From Bacillota bacterium (GTDB lineage Bacteria; Bacillota; Clostridia; Oscillospirales; Acutalibacteraceae), in NCBI GenBank assembly GCA_023401495.1, contig JAEXDU010000007.1:1-55033 (forward strand): a stretch of 55,033 nt of DNA. Reading direction: 5' to 3'. The notes beneath the pieces are model-generated. The model did no database searches, was not told the DNA's origin, and saw only the letters and a list, made by a program, of their open reading frames with translations. The translations under genes were made by a program, and so were the position numbers. Shown piece by piece: positions 32,250 through 40,455 of this stretch (position 1 is its first letter; every line of letters starts with the position of its first letter).

Positions 32250-33848
32250 TTAGGCGCGCTGCGCTTTCATTTCCAGATATTCTTCATACGTTGTCATGCG
32301 GTCAAGCACGCCGCCCTCGGGCAGAATCTCGATGATGCGGTTCGCGACCGTCTGCACAAACTGATGGTCGTGAGAGGCAAACAGGATCACGCCCTTGAAC
32401 TCGATCATGCCGTTGTTCACCGCCGTGATGGACTCCAGATCGAGGTGGTTGGTGGGCTGGTCGAGCAGCAGGACGTTTGAGCCAAACATCATCATGCGCG
32501 AAAGCATGCAGCGCACCTTCTCACCACCGGAGAGCACATTCACCGGCTTTAACACATCCTCGCCGGAGAAGAGCATCTTGCCCAAGAAACCGCGCAGGTA
32601 GGTTTCGGTGGTATCCTTGGAATACTGCTCGAGCCACCTGAGAATGCTCAGGTCGCAGTCATTAAAATATTCCGAGTTGTCCTGGGGAAAATACGACTGT
32701 GTGGTGCTCACGCCCCATTTGAACGTTCCCTCGTCCGGCGTGAGCTCTTCCGTCAGGATTTTGAACAGGGTGGTAACGGCCAGTTTATTTTCCGCAAGGA
32801 ATGCGATCTTGTCGCCCTTGTTCACGCGGAACGAAACATTGTCGAGCACCTTGACGCCGTCTATCGTTTTGCTCAGGTTTTCCACCGTCAGGATTTCCTT
32901 GCCGGGCTCGCGGTCCATCGTAAAGCCCACATAGGGGTAACGGCGGGACGAAGCGGGCATTTCCTCCACAGTGATTTTATCCAGCAGCTTTTTACGCGAG
33001 GTAGCCTGCTTGGATTTTGATTTATTCGCGGAAAAGCGCTGAATAAACGCCTGCAGCTCTTTGATCTTGTCTTCGTTTTTGCGGTTCTGGTCGCGCATCA
33101 CGCGCTGAATCAACTGGCTGGATTCATACCAGAAATCGTAGTTGCCCACATACATGCGGATTTTGGTATAGTCGATGTCTACAATGTGGGTGCAGATATC
33201 ATTCAGGAAATGGCGGTCATGCGACACCACGATGACGGTGCCGATGTAATCCATCAGAAAATCCTCGAGCCAGTGGATGGAATCGACGTCCAGACCGTTC
33301 GTCGGCTCGTCCAGCAGAATAATATCGGGCTGGCCGAACAGTGCCTGCGCCAGCAGAATCTTTACCTTTTCCGTTTCGGAAAGCGCGCCCATCTGCGAAT
33401 GCAGCAGATCGACCGAAAGGCCCAACCCCTGCAGGAGCTTGCCCGCCTCGGTCTCGGCGTCCCAGCCGTTCATTTCGGCGAACTCCGCTTCCAGCTCCGC
33501 CGCCAGATTGCCGTCTTCCTCCGAAAAATCCTCTTTTGCGTACAGGGCGTCCTTCTGCTTTGAAACCTCGTACAGGCGCGGATTGCCCTGCAAAATCGTA
33601 TCAAACACCGTAAAGGCGTCAAACGCGTAGTGATCCTGCTTGAGCACCGACATGCGCAGCTTGGGGTCGATGATGACATCGCCCTTGGTCGGTTCCAGCT
33701 CGCCGGACAGGATTTTCAAAAAGGTTGATTTTCCAGCGCCGTTCGCGCCGATCACGCCGTAGCAGTTGCCCGGGGTGAAGAGCAGGTTAACGCCTGAAAA
33801 TAAATTCTGCCCGTTAAAGCCCAATCCCAATTCGGATACTGTTATCAT
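32250..33848 (-). CDS. ABC-F family ATPase (YbiT/YkpA type)
   Basis: A soluble 532-residue protein with two ABC domains and no membrane helices. Domain 1 has a normal Walker A (GANGAGKSTF, about residue 36) but a degenerate signature, LSETEKVKI in place of LSGGQ, and Walker B IILLDEPTNGLD. Domain 2 has an unusual Walker A (FLAENKLAVTTLF, about 350) and a regular signature LSGGEKVR. These deviations are characteristic of the YbiT/YkpA branch. ABC-F proteins act on the ribosome, affecting translation or antibiotic resistance. It lies upstream of the YbaK gene on the same strand. Confidence 0.9.
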   Translation of the reverse strand: MITVSELGLGFNGQNLFSGVNLLFTPGNCYGVIGANGAGKSTFLKILSGELEPTKGDVIIDPKLRMSVLKQDHYAFDAFTVFDTILQGNPRLYEVSKQKDALYAKEDFSEEDGNLAAELEAEFAEMNGWDAETEAGKLLQGLGLSVDLLHSQMGALSETEKVKILLAQALFGQPDIILLDEPTNGLDVDSIHWLEDFLMDYIGTVIVVSHDRHFLNDICTHIVDIDYTKIRMYVGNYDFWYESSQLIQRVMRDQNRKNEDKIKELQAFIQRFSANKSKSKQATSRKKLLDKITVEEMPASSRRYPYVGFTMDREPGKEILTVENLSKTIDGVKVLDNVSFRVNKGDKIAFLAENKLAVTTLFKILTEELTPDEGTFKWGVSTTQSYFPQDNSEYFNDCDLSILRWLEQYSKDTTETYLRGFLGKMLFSGEDVLKPVNVLSGGEKVRCMLSRMMMFGSNVLLLDQPTNHLDLESITAVNNGMIEFKGVILFASHDHQFVQTVANRIIEILPEGGVLDRMTTYEEYLEMKAQRA

Positions 33849-33998
33849 GTGCTGTTTCCTCCGTTGCTTCTAAGGGGCGGAATCCCCCGCCCGTTCTATA
33901 CAAATACCGTTTTATTCTACCACAAATGAACTTAAATTCAAAATTTTATTTCGATCTTCGTTACAGCCGCCGAAGCAACATCGCTTTTCTGCCCCGGG

Positions 33999-34023
33999 CT
34001 TGTGCAAAACAGCAGACTTTTGC
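33999..34023. repeat. 25-bp dispersed repeat, copy 1
   Basis: It begins CTTGTGCAAAACAGC and ends GACTTTTGC; GCAAAA and TTTTGC can pair. A copy differing at one base occurs at 35656-35680. It lies upstream of the ABC-F gene. Confidence 0.7.
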
Positions 34024-34142
34024 ATCGCTTTGTCAATGACAGGCCGCATCACTTCATCGATTCATGAATCAGTTTCTCCTGAGAATGTCTGTACTTTTCT
34101 TCAGTACCCAAACCGGACAATTTGAAACGGAGGATTACTTTT

Positions 34143-34568
34143 TCAATTCTTTTTGTTCGAGGAGGATTCCTCATACCTGCTTAAAATATTTTTTAAAGCA
34201 AAAGCGGTTTCATCGCTGATGAGATGCTCCATTTTACACGCATCTTCGCTTGCTGTTTGCTCATTCACATGGCAACAGTCGATCAACAATTGTTTGATCA
34301 GATGAAACTTTGCCGTAATGAATTGTCCTTGCTTTTGTCCTTTATCAGTGAGGCAGATTTCACCGTGCAAAGGCTTCACAACGAATCCCTCTTCCTGCAA
34401 TGCAGTCACGGCACTATTCACACTGGGCTTTGAAACGCCTAAATAAACAGCAAGATCAATGGAACGGACTAACCTCGTCTTTTCCGATAACTGATAGATC
34501 GCTTTTAAATATTCCTCCTTGGAAGGGCTTATTTTTTTCCCCGGATGAGAACATGTATTTTTACTCAT
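34143..34568 (-). CDS. DtxR/MntR-family metal-responsive regulator
   Basis: ATG 34568 follows AAGGAGG at the right distance. The 141-residue protein has the DtxR-type winged helix: PSKEEYLKAIYQLSEKTRLV, then RSIDLAVYLGVSKPSVNSAV and LQEEGFVVKPLHGEICLTDK. The second part (HLIKQLLIDCCHVNEQTAS, then DACKMEHLISDETAFALKN) is the dimerisation domain, with the Glu/Cys/His residues typical of the metal site. It lacks the SH3-like C-terminal domain, like MntR. An operator-like palindrome (34603-34621) sits directly upstream. The metal, Mn or Fe, is not certain. Confidence 0.88.
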   Translation of the reverse strand: MSKNTCSHPGKKISPSKEEYLKAIYQLSEKTRLVRSIDLAVYLGVSKPSVNSAVTALQEEGFVVKPLHGEICLTDKGQKQGQFITAKFHLIKQLLIDCCHVNEQTASEDACKMEHLISDETAFALKNILSRYEESSSNKKN

Positions 34569-34602
34569 CACCGATCCTCCTTATATGAATCAAAGACAAA
34601 AC

Positions 34603-34621
34603 GCGTATAGGTGCTATACGC
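34603..34621. promoter_or_regulatory. operator GCGTATAG-N3-CTATACGC
   Basis: A perfect inverted repeat upstream of the DtxR-like gene. The same half site (GTATAG/CTATAC) appears at 34915-34933 and 35428-35446. Confidence 0.75.
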
Positions 34622-34631
34622 TTAGATAGAT

Positions 34632-34898
34632 TCATTCGTTTTTCTTTTGAAAGTGTTTATCAGCTTCTTCCCTTTCCTGTCTATGATCAAAAGAACGGGC
34701 TTGCGGAAGCATTGGACAACCATACAGGTAAAGCGGAAAAGAAATGCATGAGATGAAAGAATTGCAAACGGCGCACAATTTCTTTTCCTCCGCTTCAATC
34801 TCTTTCTCCCTGTGCTCCTGCTCACTCATTTTTCTAGTACCAGAAGCCACAAATGACTTTGATGATTTTTTCTTTTTGATGTTAGCACCTTCTAACAT
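34632..34898 (-). CDS. uncertain small Lys/Glu-rich protein
   Basis: The frame from ATG 34898 encodes 88 residues: MLEGANIKKKKSSKSFVASG, then MSEQEHREKEIEAEEKKLCA and VCNSFISCISFPLYLYGCPM. There is no good ribosome binding site and I recognise no family. Support comes from position: an operator-like palindrome (34915-34933) lies just upstream on this strand. The abrupt change from charged to hydrophobic sequence suggests a deletion joint in a larger lost gene. Confidence 0.3.
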   Translation of the reverse strand: MLEGANIKKKKSSKSFVASGTRKMSEQEHREKEIEAEEKKLCAVCNSFISCISFPLYLYGCPMLPQARSFDHRQEREEADKHFQKKNE

Positions 34899-34914
34899 AA
34901 TGATAACAAAAAAT

Positions 34915-34933
34915 GTGTATAGCAGCTATACAC
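34915..34933. promoter_or_regulatory. operator GTGTATAG-N3-CTATACAC
   Basis: Perfect 8-bp arms around CAG, between the MarR gene and the small frame that ends at 34632. Confidence 0.75.
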
Positions 34934-34946
34934 TTTTGCAAATTTT

Positions 34947-35426
34947 TTATTCATCAAAATTTTCATTAAAAAATTTCACCCTGTTTATCAGGGATGATAA
35001 AAAGTTTATTAAAAATGCCAATTCATCTTCGGAAGCATTTTTCAGCTCATCTTCTACCATACTATTTAAAACAGCATGGTAATGCATATGGTTGTTGTGC
35101 GCCCTTTTCCCCTTTTCGGTCAGGTTCAATGAATATCTGGATAAATTAAGATCATCGACTTCCTTGATTACCAGAGCCTTTCTCTCCAGTTTTTTAAGGA
35201 TTTCAGAAACAGCGCCTTTTGTTACTCCCAGTATATCTGCCAAACCGCCCACATGAATACCAGGATGCTCGGCGATAGCCATTATGACATGTATTTCAGA
35301 GTGAAAAATCGGCACATCTGTCCCGTAATAACGGGTCTTTTTATCCAGGTCAACCAAGGCAAGCGCTAAATGAAGAGATTTGTATGCAATTTGATGTTTG
35401 TCATTTATCATTTTGTCCATGTCCAT
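34947..35426 (-). CDS. MarR-family regulator
   Basis: The 159-residue protein has the MarR winged helix: SEIHVIMAIAEHPGIHVGGL, then ADILGVTKGAVSEILKKLER and VDDLNLSRYSLNLTEKGKRA. The ATG at 35426 is almost touching the operator at 35428-35446, and no strong ribosome binding site is seen, so the exact start is open (a second ATG lies two codons on). It probably represses itself and the genes below it through the GTGTATAG sites. Confidence 0.85.
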   Translation of the reverse strand: MDMDKMINDKHQIAYKSLHLALALVDLDKKTRYYGTDVPIFHSEIHVIMAIAEHPGIHVGGLADILGVTKGAVSEILKKLERKALVIKEVDDLNLSRYSLNLTEKGKRAHNNHMHYHAVLNSMVEDELKNASEDELAFLINFLSSLINRVKFFNENFDE

Positions 35427-35427
35427 A

Positions 35428-35446
35428 GTATATGGTTGCTATACAC
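35428..35446. promoter_or_regulatory. imperfect operator at the MarR promoter
   Basis: GTATATGG-TTG-CTATACAC: the right half is identical to the other two sites and the left half matches six of eight positions. Confidence 0.55.
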
Positions 35447-35655
35447 TTTTGTCAAGCCCCGCAATGATATCTGTGAGAATACGAAATTGCAGGATTCTCG
35501 CAGGGGCAGGACCGTGAAATCACAAAGAAATTCACAGGGAGCAAGGCAATGAATCGGTGTACCGAAAAATTGTTGAAAGGATTTTGGTTTGCAACCAGAG
35601 AAGTGCCAATTCCTATTTTTTTCTGAATTGTCCAATTGCATTCTATTTCTGCGAT

Positions 35656-35680
35656 CTTGTGCAAAACAGCGGACTTTTGC
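35656..35680. repeat. 25-bp dispersed repeat, copy 2
   Basis: It differs from copy 1 (33999-34023) at one base. This copy ends three bases before the -35 box of the pheST promoter. Confidence 0.7.
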
Positions 35681-35683
35681 CCC

Positions 35684-35712
35684 TTGAAAAAAAGTTCTAA
35701 GCATGATATATT
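35684..35712 (+). promoter_or_regulatory. sigma-A promoter of pheST
   Basis: TTGAAA (35684-35689), a 17-base spacer and TATATT (35707-35712). The T-box leader begins about seven bases later. Confidence 0.75.
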
Positions 35713-35718
35713 GAATAT

Positions 35719-35975
35719 AAATAACGCGAAGAAAAAGGAAAGTACCCGTTTTTCCCCGGACAGAGAGAGCGTGCCATGGGCTGGAAGCATGCTTGCGGAC
35801 GGATTTCGGAGAAGTTCCCTTTGGAGCGGCGCTGCTGAACCTGATGTAAGTAGGCGGCGACGGAAGGCACCGTTACAGGCCGCAAAAGTGTTTGAGGATT
35901 CAAAAATCAGGGTGGTACCGCGGAGGAGTTTTGCCTTCGTCCCTTTTTCATAGGGGGCGAAGGCTTTTTTATTTC
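35719..35975 (+). promoter_or_regulatory. T-box riboswitch of pheST
   Basis: The leader contains the canonical T-box AGGGTGGTACCGCG (35909-35922), which pairs with the acceptor end of uncharged tRNA in the antiterminator. A terminator follows at 35933-35970: GCCTTCG pairs with CGAAGGC, then TTTTTTATTT. Upstream the Stem I region (about 35735-35845) and AAGTAGGCGGCGACGG (about 35849) are typical. Given the downstream gene it should sense uncharged tRNA-Phe. TTC triplets at 35805-35807 and 35815-35817 are candidate specifiers, but I did not fold Stem I to choose. Confidence 0.92.
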
Positions 35976-36116
35976 CGCGTATTTGTTCTTAAGCGAAACG
36001 CGCACGACAAAGTACTGAAAGGCCACCGATTTCTTTCTCCTTTTGCGGAAAAGGAATCGAAGCACTTATTTCGTAATGCGGCATTCCCACAAAACACACC
36101 GAAAGGAAGAATATTC

Positions 36117-37136
36117 ATGAAGCAGCAGCTGGAAGCCATCCGCGACAGTGCGGTAAAAGAGCTGGCCCAGGCAAAGGGACAGCAGGTTCTGGAAACGCTT
36201 CGGGTCAAATACCTGGGCAAAAAGGGCGAGCTGACCTCTATTTTAAAGCAGATGGGCGGCCTTTCCGCCGAAGAGCGCCCGGTGATTGGCCAATTGGCCA
36301 ACCAGGTTCGCTCCCTGATTGAAGAAGAGCTGACGAAACGCGCCTCTGAGCTCAAGGATCAGGTTGTACAGGCTCGTCTGGAGCAGGAAAAACTGGACGT
36401 GACCCTGCCCGGCAAGCACCACGAGCTGGGCGCAAAACACCCGCTCTCGATCGTGCTGGATGAGATCAAGGAAATTTTCGTCGGCATGGGCTTTGAAATT
36501 GTGGACGGCCCCGAGGTAGAGTACGACTACTACAACTTTGAGGCGCTGAATATCCCCAAAAATCACCCCGCACGCGACACGCAGGATACCTTCTATATCA
36601 ACGACAATATCGTTCTGCGCACGCAGACCTCCCCCGTGCAGGTGCGCGTGATGGAGAAAACGCAGCCGCCGATCCGCATCATTTCGCCCGGCCGCGTGTA
36701 CCGCTCCGACGCGGTGGACGCCACCCATTCCCCGCTGTTCCACCAGATCGAGGGCCTTGTGGTGGATAAGGGCATCACCTTCGCAAACCTGAAGGATACG
36801 CTCGAAACCTTTGTCAAGCGCCTGTACGGCGAAGATTCCGTCGTGCGTTTCCGCCCGCACCACTTCCCGTTTACAGAACCGTCCGCCGAGGTGGATGTGC
36901 AGTGCTTTAACTGCCACGGCGAGGGCTGCCGCCTGTGTAAGGGCGAAGGCTGGATCGAGATTCTGGGCTGCGGCATGGTACACCCGAAGGTGCTCTCGAA
37001 CTGCGGCATCGACCCCGAGGTATACAGCGGCTTTGCGCTCGGCATGGGCCTGGAGCGCGTCGTCATGCGCCGCTACAACATTGACGATCTGCGTCTGTTC
37101 TATGAGAACGACATCCGATTCTTAAAGCAGTTTTAG
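36117..37136 (+). CDS. pheS: phenylalanyl-tRNA synthetase alpha subunit
   Basis: Start at ATG 36117 (GAAAGGAAG upstream); the frame is open further left through the T-box but that is not coding. The 339-residue protein has an N-terminal coiled coil (residues 1-85) and the class II catalytic core, with HPLSIVLDEIKEIFVGMGFE, motif 2 HSPLFHQIEGLVVDKG and motif 3 ALGMGLERVVMRRYNI. A cysteine cluster (CFNCHGEGCRLC, about residue 262) is present as in several Firmicutes PheS. It pairs with PheT to charge tRNA-Phe. Confidence 0.97.
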   Translation: MKQQLEAIRDSAVKELAQAKGQQVLETLRVKYLGKKGELTSILKQMGGLSAEERPVIGQLANQVRSLIEEELTKRASELKDQVVQARLEQEKLDVTLPGKHHELGAKHPLSIVLDEIKEIFVGMGFEIVDGPEVEYDYYNFEALNIPKNHPARDTQDTFYINDNIVLRTQTSPVQVRVMEKTQPPIRIISPGRVYRSDAVDATHSPLFHQIEGLVVDKGITFANLKDTLETFVKRLYGEDSVVRFRPHHFPFTEPSAEVDVQCFNCHGEGCRLCKGEGWIEILGCGMVHPKVLSNCGIDPEVYSGFALGMGLERVVMRRYNIDDLRLFYENDIRFLKQF

Positions 37137-37150
37137 GAGGTGAGCACAGA

Positions 37151-39529
37151 ATGAATCTTTCGATGAAATGGTTAAAGGAATTTGTTGCGCTGGACCCGAT
37201 GCCGATGCGTGATTTCACGGAGGCTGTTACGATTTCCGGCTCTAAAGTAGAAGAATACCACACAGAGGGAACCGACATTGACAAGGTCGTCGTCGGCCGC
37301 GTGCTGTCGATTACGCCGCACCCCGATTCGGATCACCTGCTGATCTGCTCGGTTGATGTCGGTGAAACCGAGCCGGTTCAGATCGTGACCGGCGCGCAGA
37401 ACCTGAAGGAAAACGATCTGGTTCCCGCGGCGCTGCACGGCTCTACCCTGCCGAACGGCGTGAAAATCAAAAAAGGCAAGCTGCGCGGCGTAGAGAGCTT
37501 TGGCATGATGTGCTCCCTGAGCGAGCTGGGCCTGACGCTGAACGACTTCCCCTATGCGATTGAAAACGGCATTTTCGTATTGCAGGAGGACTGCAAGCCC
37601 GGCGACCCGATTCAGCAGGCGATCGGCCTTGACGACACGCAGGTGGAATTTGAGATCACCTCGAACCGCCCCGACTGCTTTTCTGTGATCGGTCTGGCAC
37701 GCGAGGTTGCCGCCACTTTCCAGAAACCGCTGACCCTGCACACCCCGGCGGTAAAGGGAGGCCACGGCAGCGGCAAGGAGCTTTTGGACGTCGCGATCGA
37801 AGCGCCTGACCTTTGCTCTGCCTACTGCGCGCGCATTGTAAAAAATGTGCGGGTGAAGCCCTCTCCCCGCTGGATGCGCGAGCGCCTGCGCGTGATGGGC
37901 GTGCGCCCCATCAACAACATTGTAGACATTACCAACTATGTCATGCTCGAATACGGCCAGCCCATGCACGCCTTTGACCTGCGCTTTGTGGAGCAGGGAA
38001 ACATCCGCGTACGCCGCGCGAAAACCGGAGAAAGCATCACGACGCTGGACGGCGTGGAGCGCAAGCTGAATGAAAGCAATCTGGTGATTGCCGACGCAGC
38101 CAAGCCGGTCGCTGTGGCCGGCGTGATGGGCGGCGAATACAGCGGCATCATGGACGACACCACGACGATCGTGTTTGAATCCGCATGTTTCGACGCTGTT
38201 TCCGTTCGTCTGACCGCAAAGGCGCTCGGCATGCGCACCGACGCTTCCTCCCGCTTTGAAAAAGGGCTTGACCCCAACAACTGCCTGCCCGCGCTGGAAC
38301 GCGCCTGCGAGCTCGTTGAGCTGCTCGACGCCGGCGACGTGCTGAACGACGTGATGATGGACGGCACAATCGAGGTTCAGCCGCGCCGCATTCCTCTTGA
38401 GGCGGACTGGATCAACCGCTTCCTCGGGTGTGAGCTTTCTGCCGCGCAGATGGAGGAAATCCTTGGCCGCATCGGCTGCCGCCTGGACGGCGACACCGTC
38501 GTCGTGCCGACGTTCCGCCCCGACCTGCAGCATAAAGCGGATATCGCCGAGGAAATCGCCCGTTTTTATGGGTATAATAACATTCCGGGCCAGAGCCTTC
38601 CCGGCGGGGCGCAGGGCAAATTCAGCGCCCGCCAGCGGTTTGACTCCGCAGTCAGCAGCGCCATGCTGGCGTTGGGCCTGAGCGAGATCACCACGTATTC
38701 TTTCATCAGCCCCAAGTATTACGATAAAATCCGCATGCCCGCGGATTCCCCCCTGCGCCGCTCTGTTGTGATCTCGAACCCGCTGGGCGAGGACACGAGC
38801 ATCATGCGCACGGTGGCGCTGCCCTCCATGATAGAGATTCTGGCGAAAAACTACAACAACCGCAACGCGGCCGCCGCCCTGTTTGAACCCGCCAGAGAAT
38901 ATCTGCCCACCGAGCCCGACAAGCTGCCCATAGAGCGCAAGGTGCTTATCGCAGGCCTGTATGGAAACGACGCGGACTTCTTCACCCTGAAGGGCATCGT
39001 CGAAGACCTGCTGGATCGCGTCGGCGTTACCGGGTGGGATATTGCCGCTGCTTCAGATGAGTTCAGCTATCATCCCGGCCGCTGCGCGGTGCTCACAATC
39101 GATGGCGAACGCCTTGGCGTTCTGGGCGAGATTCACCCCCAGGTGCAGGAGAATTACGGCATTGGCGAGCGCGTTTACAGCTTTACGCTCGATCTTGACC
39201 TGATGTTCCGCTGTGCGCAGACCGAAAAGCACTATACGCCCCTGCCGAAATTCCCGGCGGTCACCCGTGACCTGGCGCTGATCTGCAGCGACGAAATTCC
39301 GGTGCGCGACCTGCAGAAAGCCATTGTGCGCGGCGCGGGCAAGCTGCTGGAAAGCGTCCGCCTGTTCGATGTGTACAAGGGCGAACAGATCGAGGCCGGC
39401 AAAAAGAGCGTGGCGTTCAGCCTGGTTCTTCGTTCCGGCGAAGGCACGCTCAACGAAGAGGCCACCAGCGCTGTGATGAAAAAGGTATTCCAGGAGTTGG
39501 AGAAGATCGGCGCGCTGCTGCGCTCCTGA
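37151..39529 (+). CDS. pheT: phenylalanyl-tRNA synthetase beta subunit
   Basis: The 792-residue subunit starts 14 bases after pheS behind AGGAGGTG. In order: an N-terminal part with the EMAP-like tRNA-binding domain (VVVGRVLSITPHPDSDHLLI, residues about 47-150), the B3/4 editing domain (MRERLRVMGVRPINNIVDIT, then NYVMLEYGQPMHAFDL), the B5 domain (about 400-470), the synthetase-like core and the C-terminal anticodon-binding FDX-ACB domain (PKFPAVTRDLALICSDEIPV). Full length. Confidence 0.97.
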   Translation: MNLSMKWLKEFVALDPMPMRDFTEAVTISGSKVEEYHTEGTDIDKVVVGRVLSITPHPDSDHLLICSVDVGETEPVQIVTGAQNLKENDLVPAALHGSTLPNGVKIKKGKLRGVESFGMMCSLSELGLTLNDFPYAIENGIFVLQEDCKPGDPIQQAIGLDDTQVEFEITSNRPDCFSVIGLAREVAATFQKPLTLHTPAVKGGHGSGKELLDVAIEAPDLCSAYCARIVKNVRVKPSPRWMRERLRVMGVRPINNIVDITNYVMLEYGQPMHAFDLRFVEQGNIRVRRAKTGESITTLDGVERKLNESNLVIADAAKPVAVAGVMGGEYSGIMDDTTTIVFESACFDAVSVRLTAKALGMRTDASSRFEKGLDPNNCLPALERACELVELLDAGDVLNDVMMDGTIEVQPRRIPLEADWINRFLGCELSAAQMEEILGRIGCRLDGDTVVVPTFRPDLQHKADIAEEIARFYGYNNIPGQSLPGGAQGKFSARQRFDSAVSSAMLALGLSEITTYSFISPKYYDKIRMPADSPLRRSVVISNPLGEDTSIMRTVALPSMIEILAKNYNNRNAAAALFEPAREYLPTEPDKLPIERKVLIAGLYGNDADFFTLKGIVEDLLDRVGVTGWDIAAASDEFSYHPGRCAVLTIDGERLGVLGEIHPQVQENYGIGERVYSFTLDLDLMFRCAQTEKHYTPLPKFPAVTRDLALICSDEIPVRDLQKAIVRGAGKLLESVRLFDVYKGEQIEAGKKSVAFSLVLRSGEGTLNEEATSAVMKKVFQELEKIGALLRS

Positions 39530-39576
39530 TTTTCAGGACAAATCAAATCTGTTTCGATTTTTGTCACGAAATCCCC

Positions 39577-39613
39577 TTGTTTTCCACCGTGAAATATTGT
39601 ATGATTATCATAC
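39577..39613 (+). promoter_or_regulatory. promoter and overlapping palindrome upstream of ireB
   Basis: TTGTTT (39577-39582), a 17-base spacer and TATGAT (39600-39605) form a likely promoter. GTATGAT-T-ATCATAC (39599-39613) is a perfect palindrome over its -10 box, so a repressor may bind here. Confidence 0.6.
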
Positions 39614-39626
39614 TGGAGGTGTATCC

Positions 39627-39872
39627 ATGTTCGATAAAACGATGACTTTTTCCTTTCCCGGCGACCGTGAGGAGGATATTAAAATTATCCTGACCACTGT
39701 CTATGATGCTTTGAAAGAAAAAGGATATAACCCGATCAATCAGATTGTAGGGTACATCCTCTCCGAGGATCCTACGTATATCACGGCGCATAACAACGCC
39801 CGCAGCCTGATTCGCCGCATTGACCGCGACGAGTTATTGCAGGTGCTGCTGAAATCCTATTTAGGGGAATAA
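39627..39872 (+). CDS. ireB: IreB-family regulatory phosphoprotein (UPF0297)
   Basis: The 81-residue protein starts at ATG 39627 behind CTGGAGGTG. Nearly the whole chain matches the UPF0297/IreB family: MFDKTMTFSFPGDREEDIKI, then ALKEKGYNPINQIVGYILSE, DPTYITAHNNARSLIRRIDR and DELLQVLLKSYL. In enterococci IreB is phosphorylated by the Ser/Thr kinase IreK and influences cephalosporin resistance. In Clostridia it is usually followed by a RuvX-like gene; that gene is absent here. Confidence 0.95.
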   Translation: MFDKTMTFSFPGDREEDIKIILTTVYDALKEKGYNPINQIVGYILSEDPTYITAHNNARSLIRRIDRDELLQVLLKSYLGE

Positions 39873-39884
39873 ATATCAATATGT

Positions 39885-39925
39885 AAAAAACCGGTGAACC
39901 AAAATATGGTTCACCGGTTTTTTTA
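39885..39925 (+). terminator. terminator of ireB, shared with the convergent small operon
   Basis: AAAAAACCGGTGAACC pairs with GGTTCACCGGTTTTTT. The hairpin overlaps the stop of the leftward small gene and has T-runs on both strands, so it can end both transcripts. Confidence 0.88.
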
Positions 39926-40081
39926 GATCGATAAATGCCTGTTATCCGTTTGCTCCGGCTCTCTCAGGCCGAAAACGGCTCTTGCGCTTTCTGCACTGGG
40001 ATCATGCTTCACATTTTTGGAACGGAATTTTCCATCTTGTTTTTTTCCGTTCTTTGTACTTTTCTTTTTATTATCAGCCAT
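39923..40081 (-). CDS. 52-residue basic protein, last of a small-gene operon
   Basis: ATG 40081 follows TAGGAG. The product reads MADNKKKSTKNGKKQDGKFR, then SKNVKHDPSAESARAVFGLR and EPEQTDNRHLSI. It is highly basic in its first half, hydrophilic throughout, with no cysteine and no membrane segment. It lies nine bases behind the HMA-like gene, the third gene of a leftward operon. Lys-rich small hydrophilic proteins of this size in spore formers are sometimes sporulation or nucleic-acid associated; that is only a suggestion. I do not recognise a family. Confidence 0.6.
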   Translation of the reverse strand: MADNKKKSTKNGKKQDGKFRSKNVKHDPSAESARAVFGLREPEQTDNRHLSI

Positions 40082-40090
40082 AATAATCTC

Positions 40091-40300
40091 CTATTCGTAT
40101 TCAATCCGGAAGCCCGTATTTTCAATGCAGTTTTTCAGCTCCATTTCCGTTGCGGGTTCATTGTATTTGACTTGTATGCTGCCTGTCACGAGGTTGACAC
40201 CAACCTGATTGACCCCTTTGATCTTGTTCAGCGCGTTTTTGATCTGGGTTTTGCCTTCCTTATTCTGAAGACCTGACACGCTGCAAAGCATGGTGTTCAT
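40091..40300 (-). CDS. HMA-like (copper-chaperone fold) protein without the CxxC motif
   Basis: The 69-residue chain has the ferredoxin-like pattern of HMA domains: MNTMLCSVSGLQNKEGKTQI, then LNKIKGVNQVGVNLVTGSIQ and VKYNEPATEMELKNCIENTG. In metal-binding members the loop after SG carries MxCxxC; here it is LQNKEGK, so copper or zinc binding through that site is not expected. Its start overlaps the stop of the preceding 52-residue gene (ATGA), indicating translational coupling. Confidence 0.75.
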   Translation of the reverse strand: MNTMLCSVSGLQNKEGKTQIKNALNKIKGVNQVGVNLVTGSIQVKYNEPATEMELKNCIENTGFRIEYE

Positions 40301-40455
40301 CTCATGTCCTCCTTCGTTTTTTCAAATTCGGCATCATGCGATCCTATTTTTTTACCATTGATGATCCCAACGTCTGAATTTTCCCGGGGCTTCATTTTTC
40401 TGAGCTCCGGATTGCTTTTCGGTCTGTCCTTCATTCTGTTCTTATTATTATCCAT
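40297..40455 (-). CDS. 52-residue basic protein, first of a small-gene operon
   Basis: ATG 40455 is preceded by AGGAAAGGAAA. The product reads MDNNKNRMKDRPKSNPELRK, then MKPRENSDVGIINGKKIGSH and DAEFEKTKEDMR. It is charged, strongly basic in the first half and without membrane segments. The open frame extends further upstream, but that part has no ribosome binding site and reads like non-coding sequence. Coupled to the HMA-like gene by a four-base overlap. Family not recognised. Confidence 0.6.
   Translation of the reverse strand: MDNNKNRMKDRPKSNPELRKMKPRENSDVGIINGKKIGSHDAEFEKTKEDMR

Noticed and set aside
35892..36116. N-terminal extension of pheS through the T-box
   Set aside because: The frame is open there, but it covers the T-box antiterminator and terminator. 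PheS alignment and the ribosome binding site place the start at 36117.
37172..38533. 453-codon minus-strand frame opposite pheT
   Set aside because: PheT is certain on the plus strand; the opposite frame is a compositional shadow.
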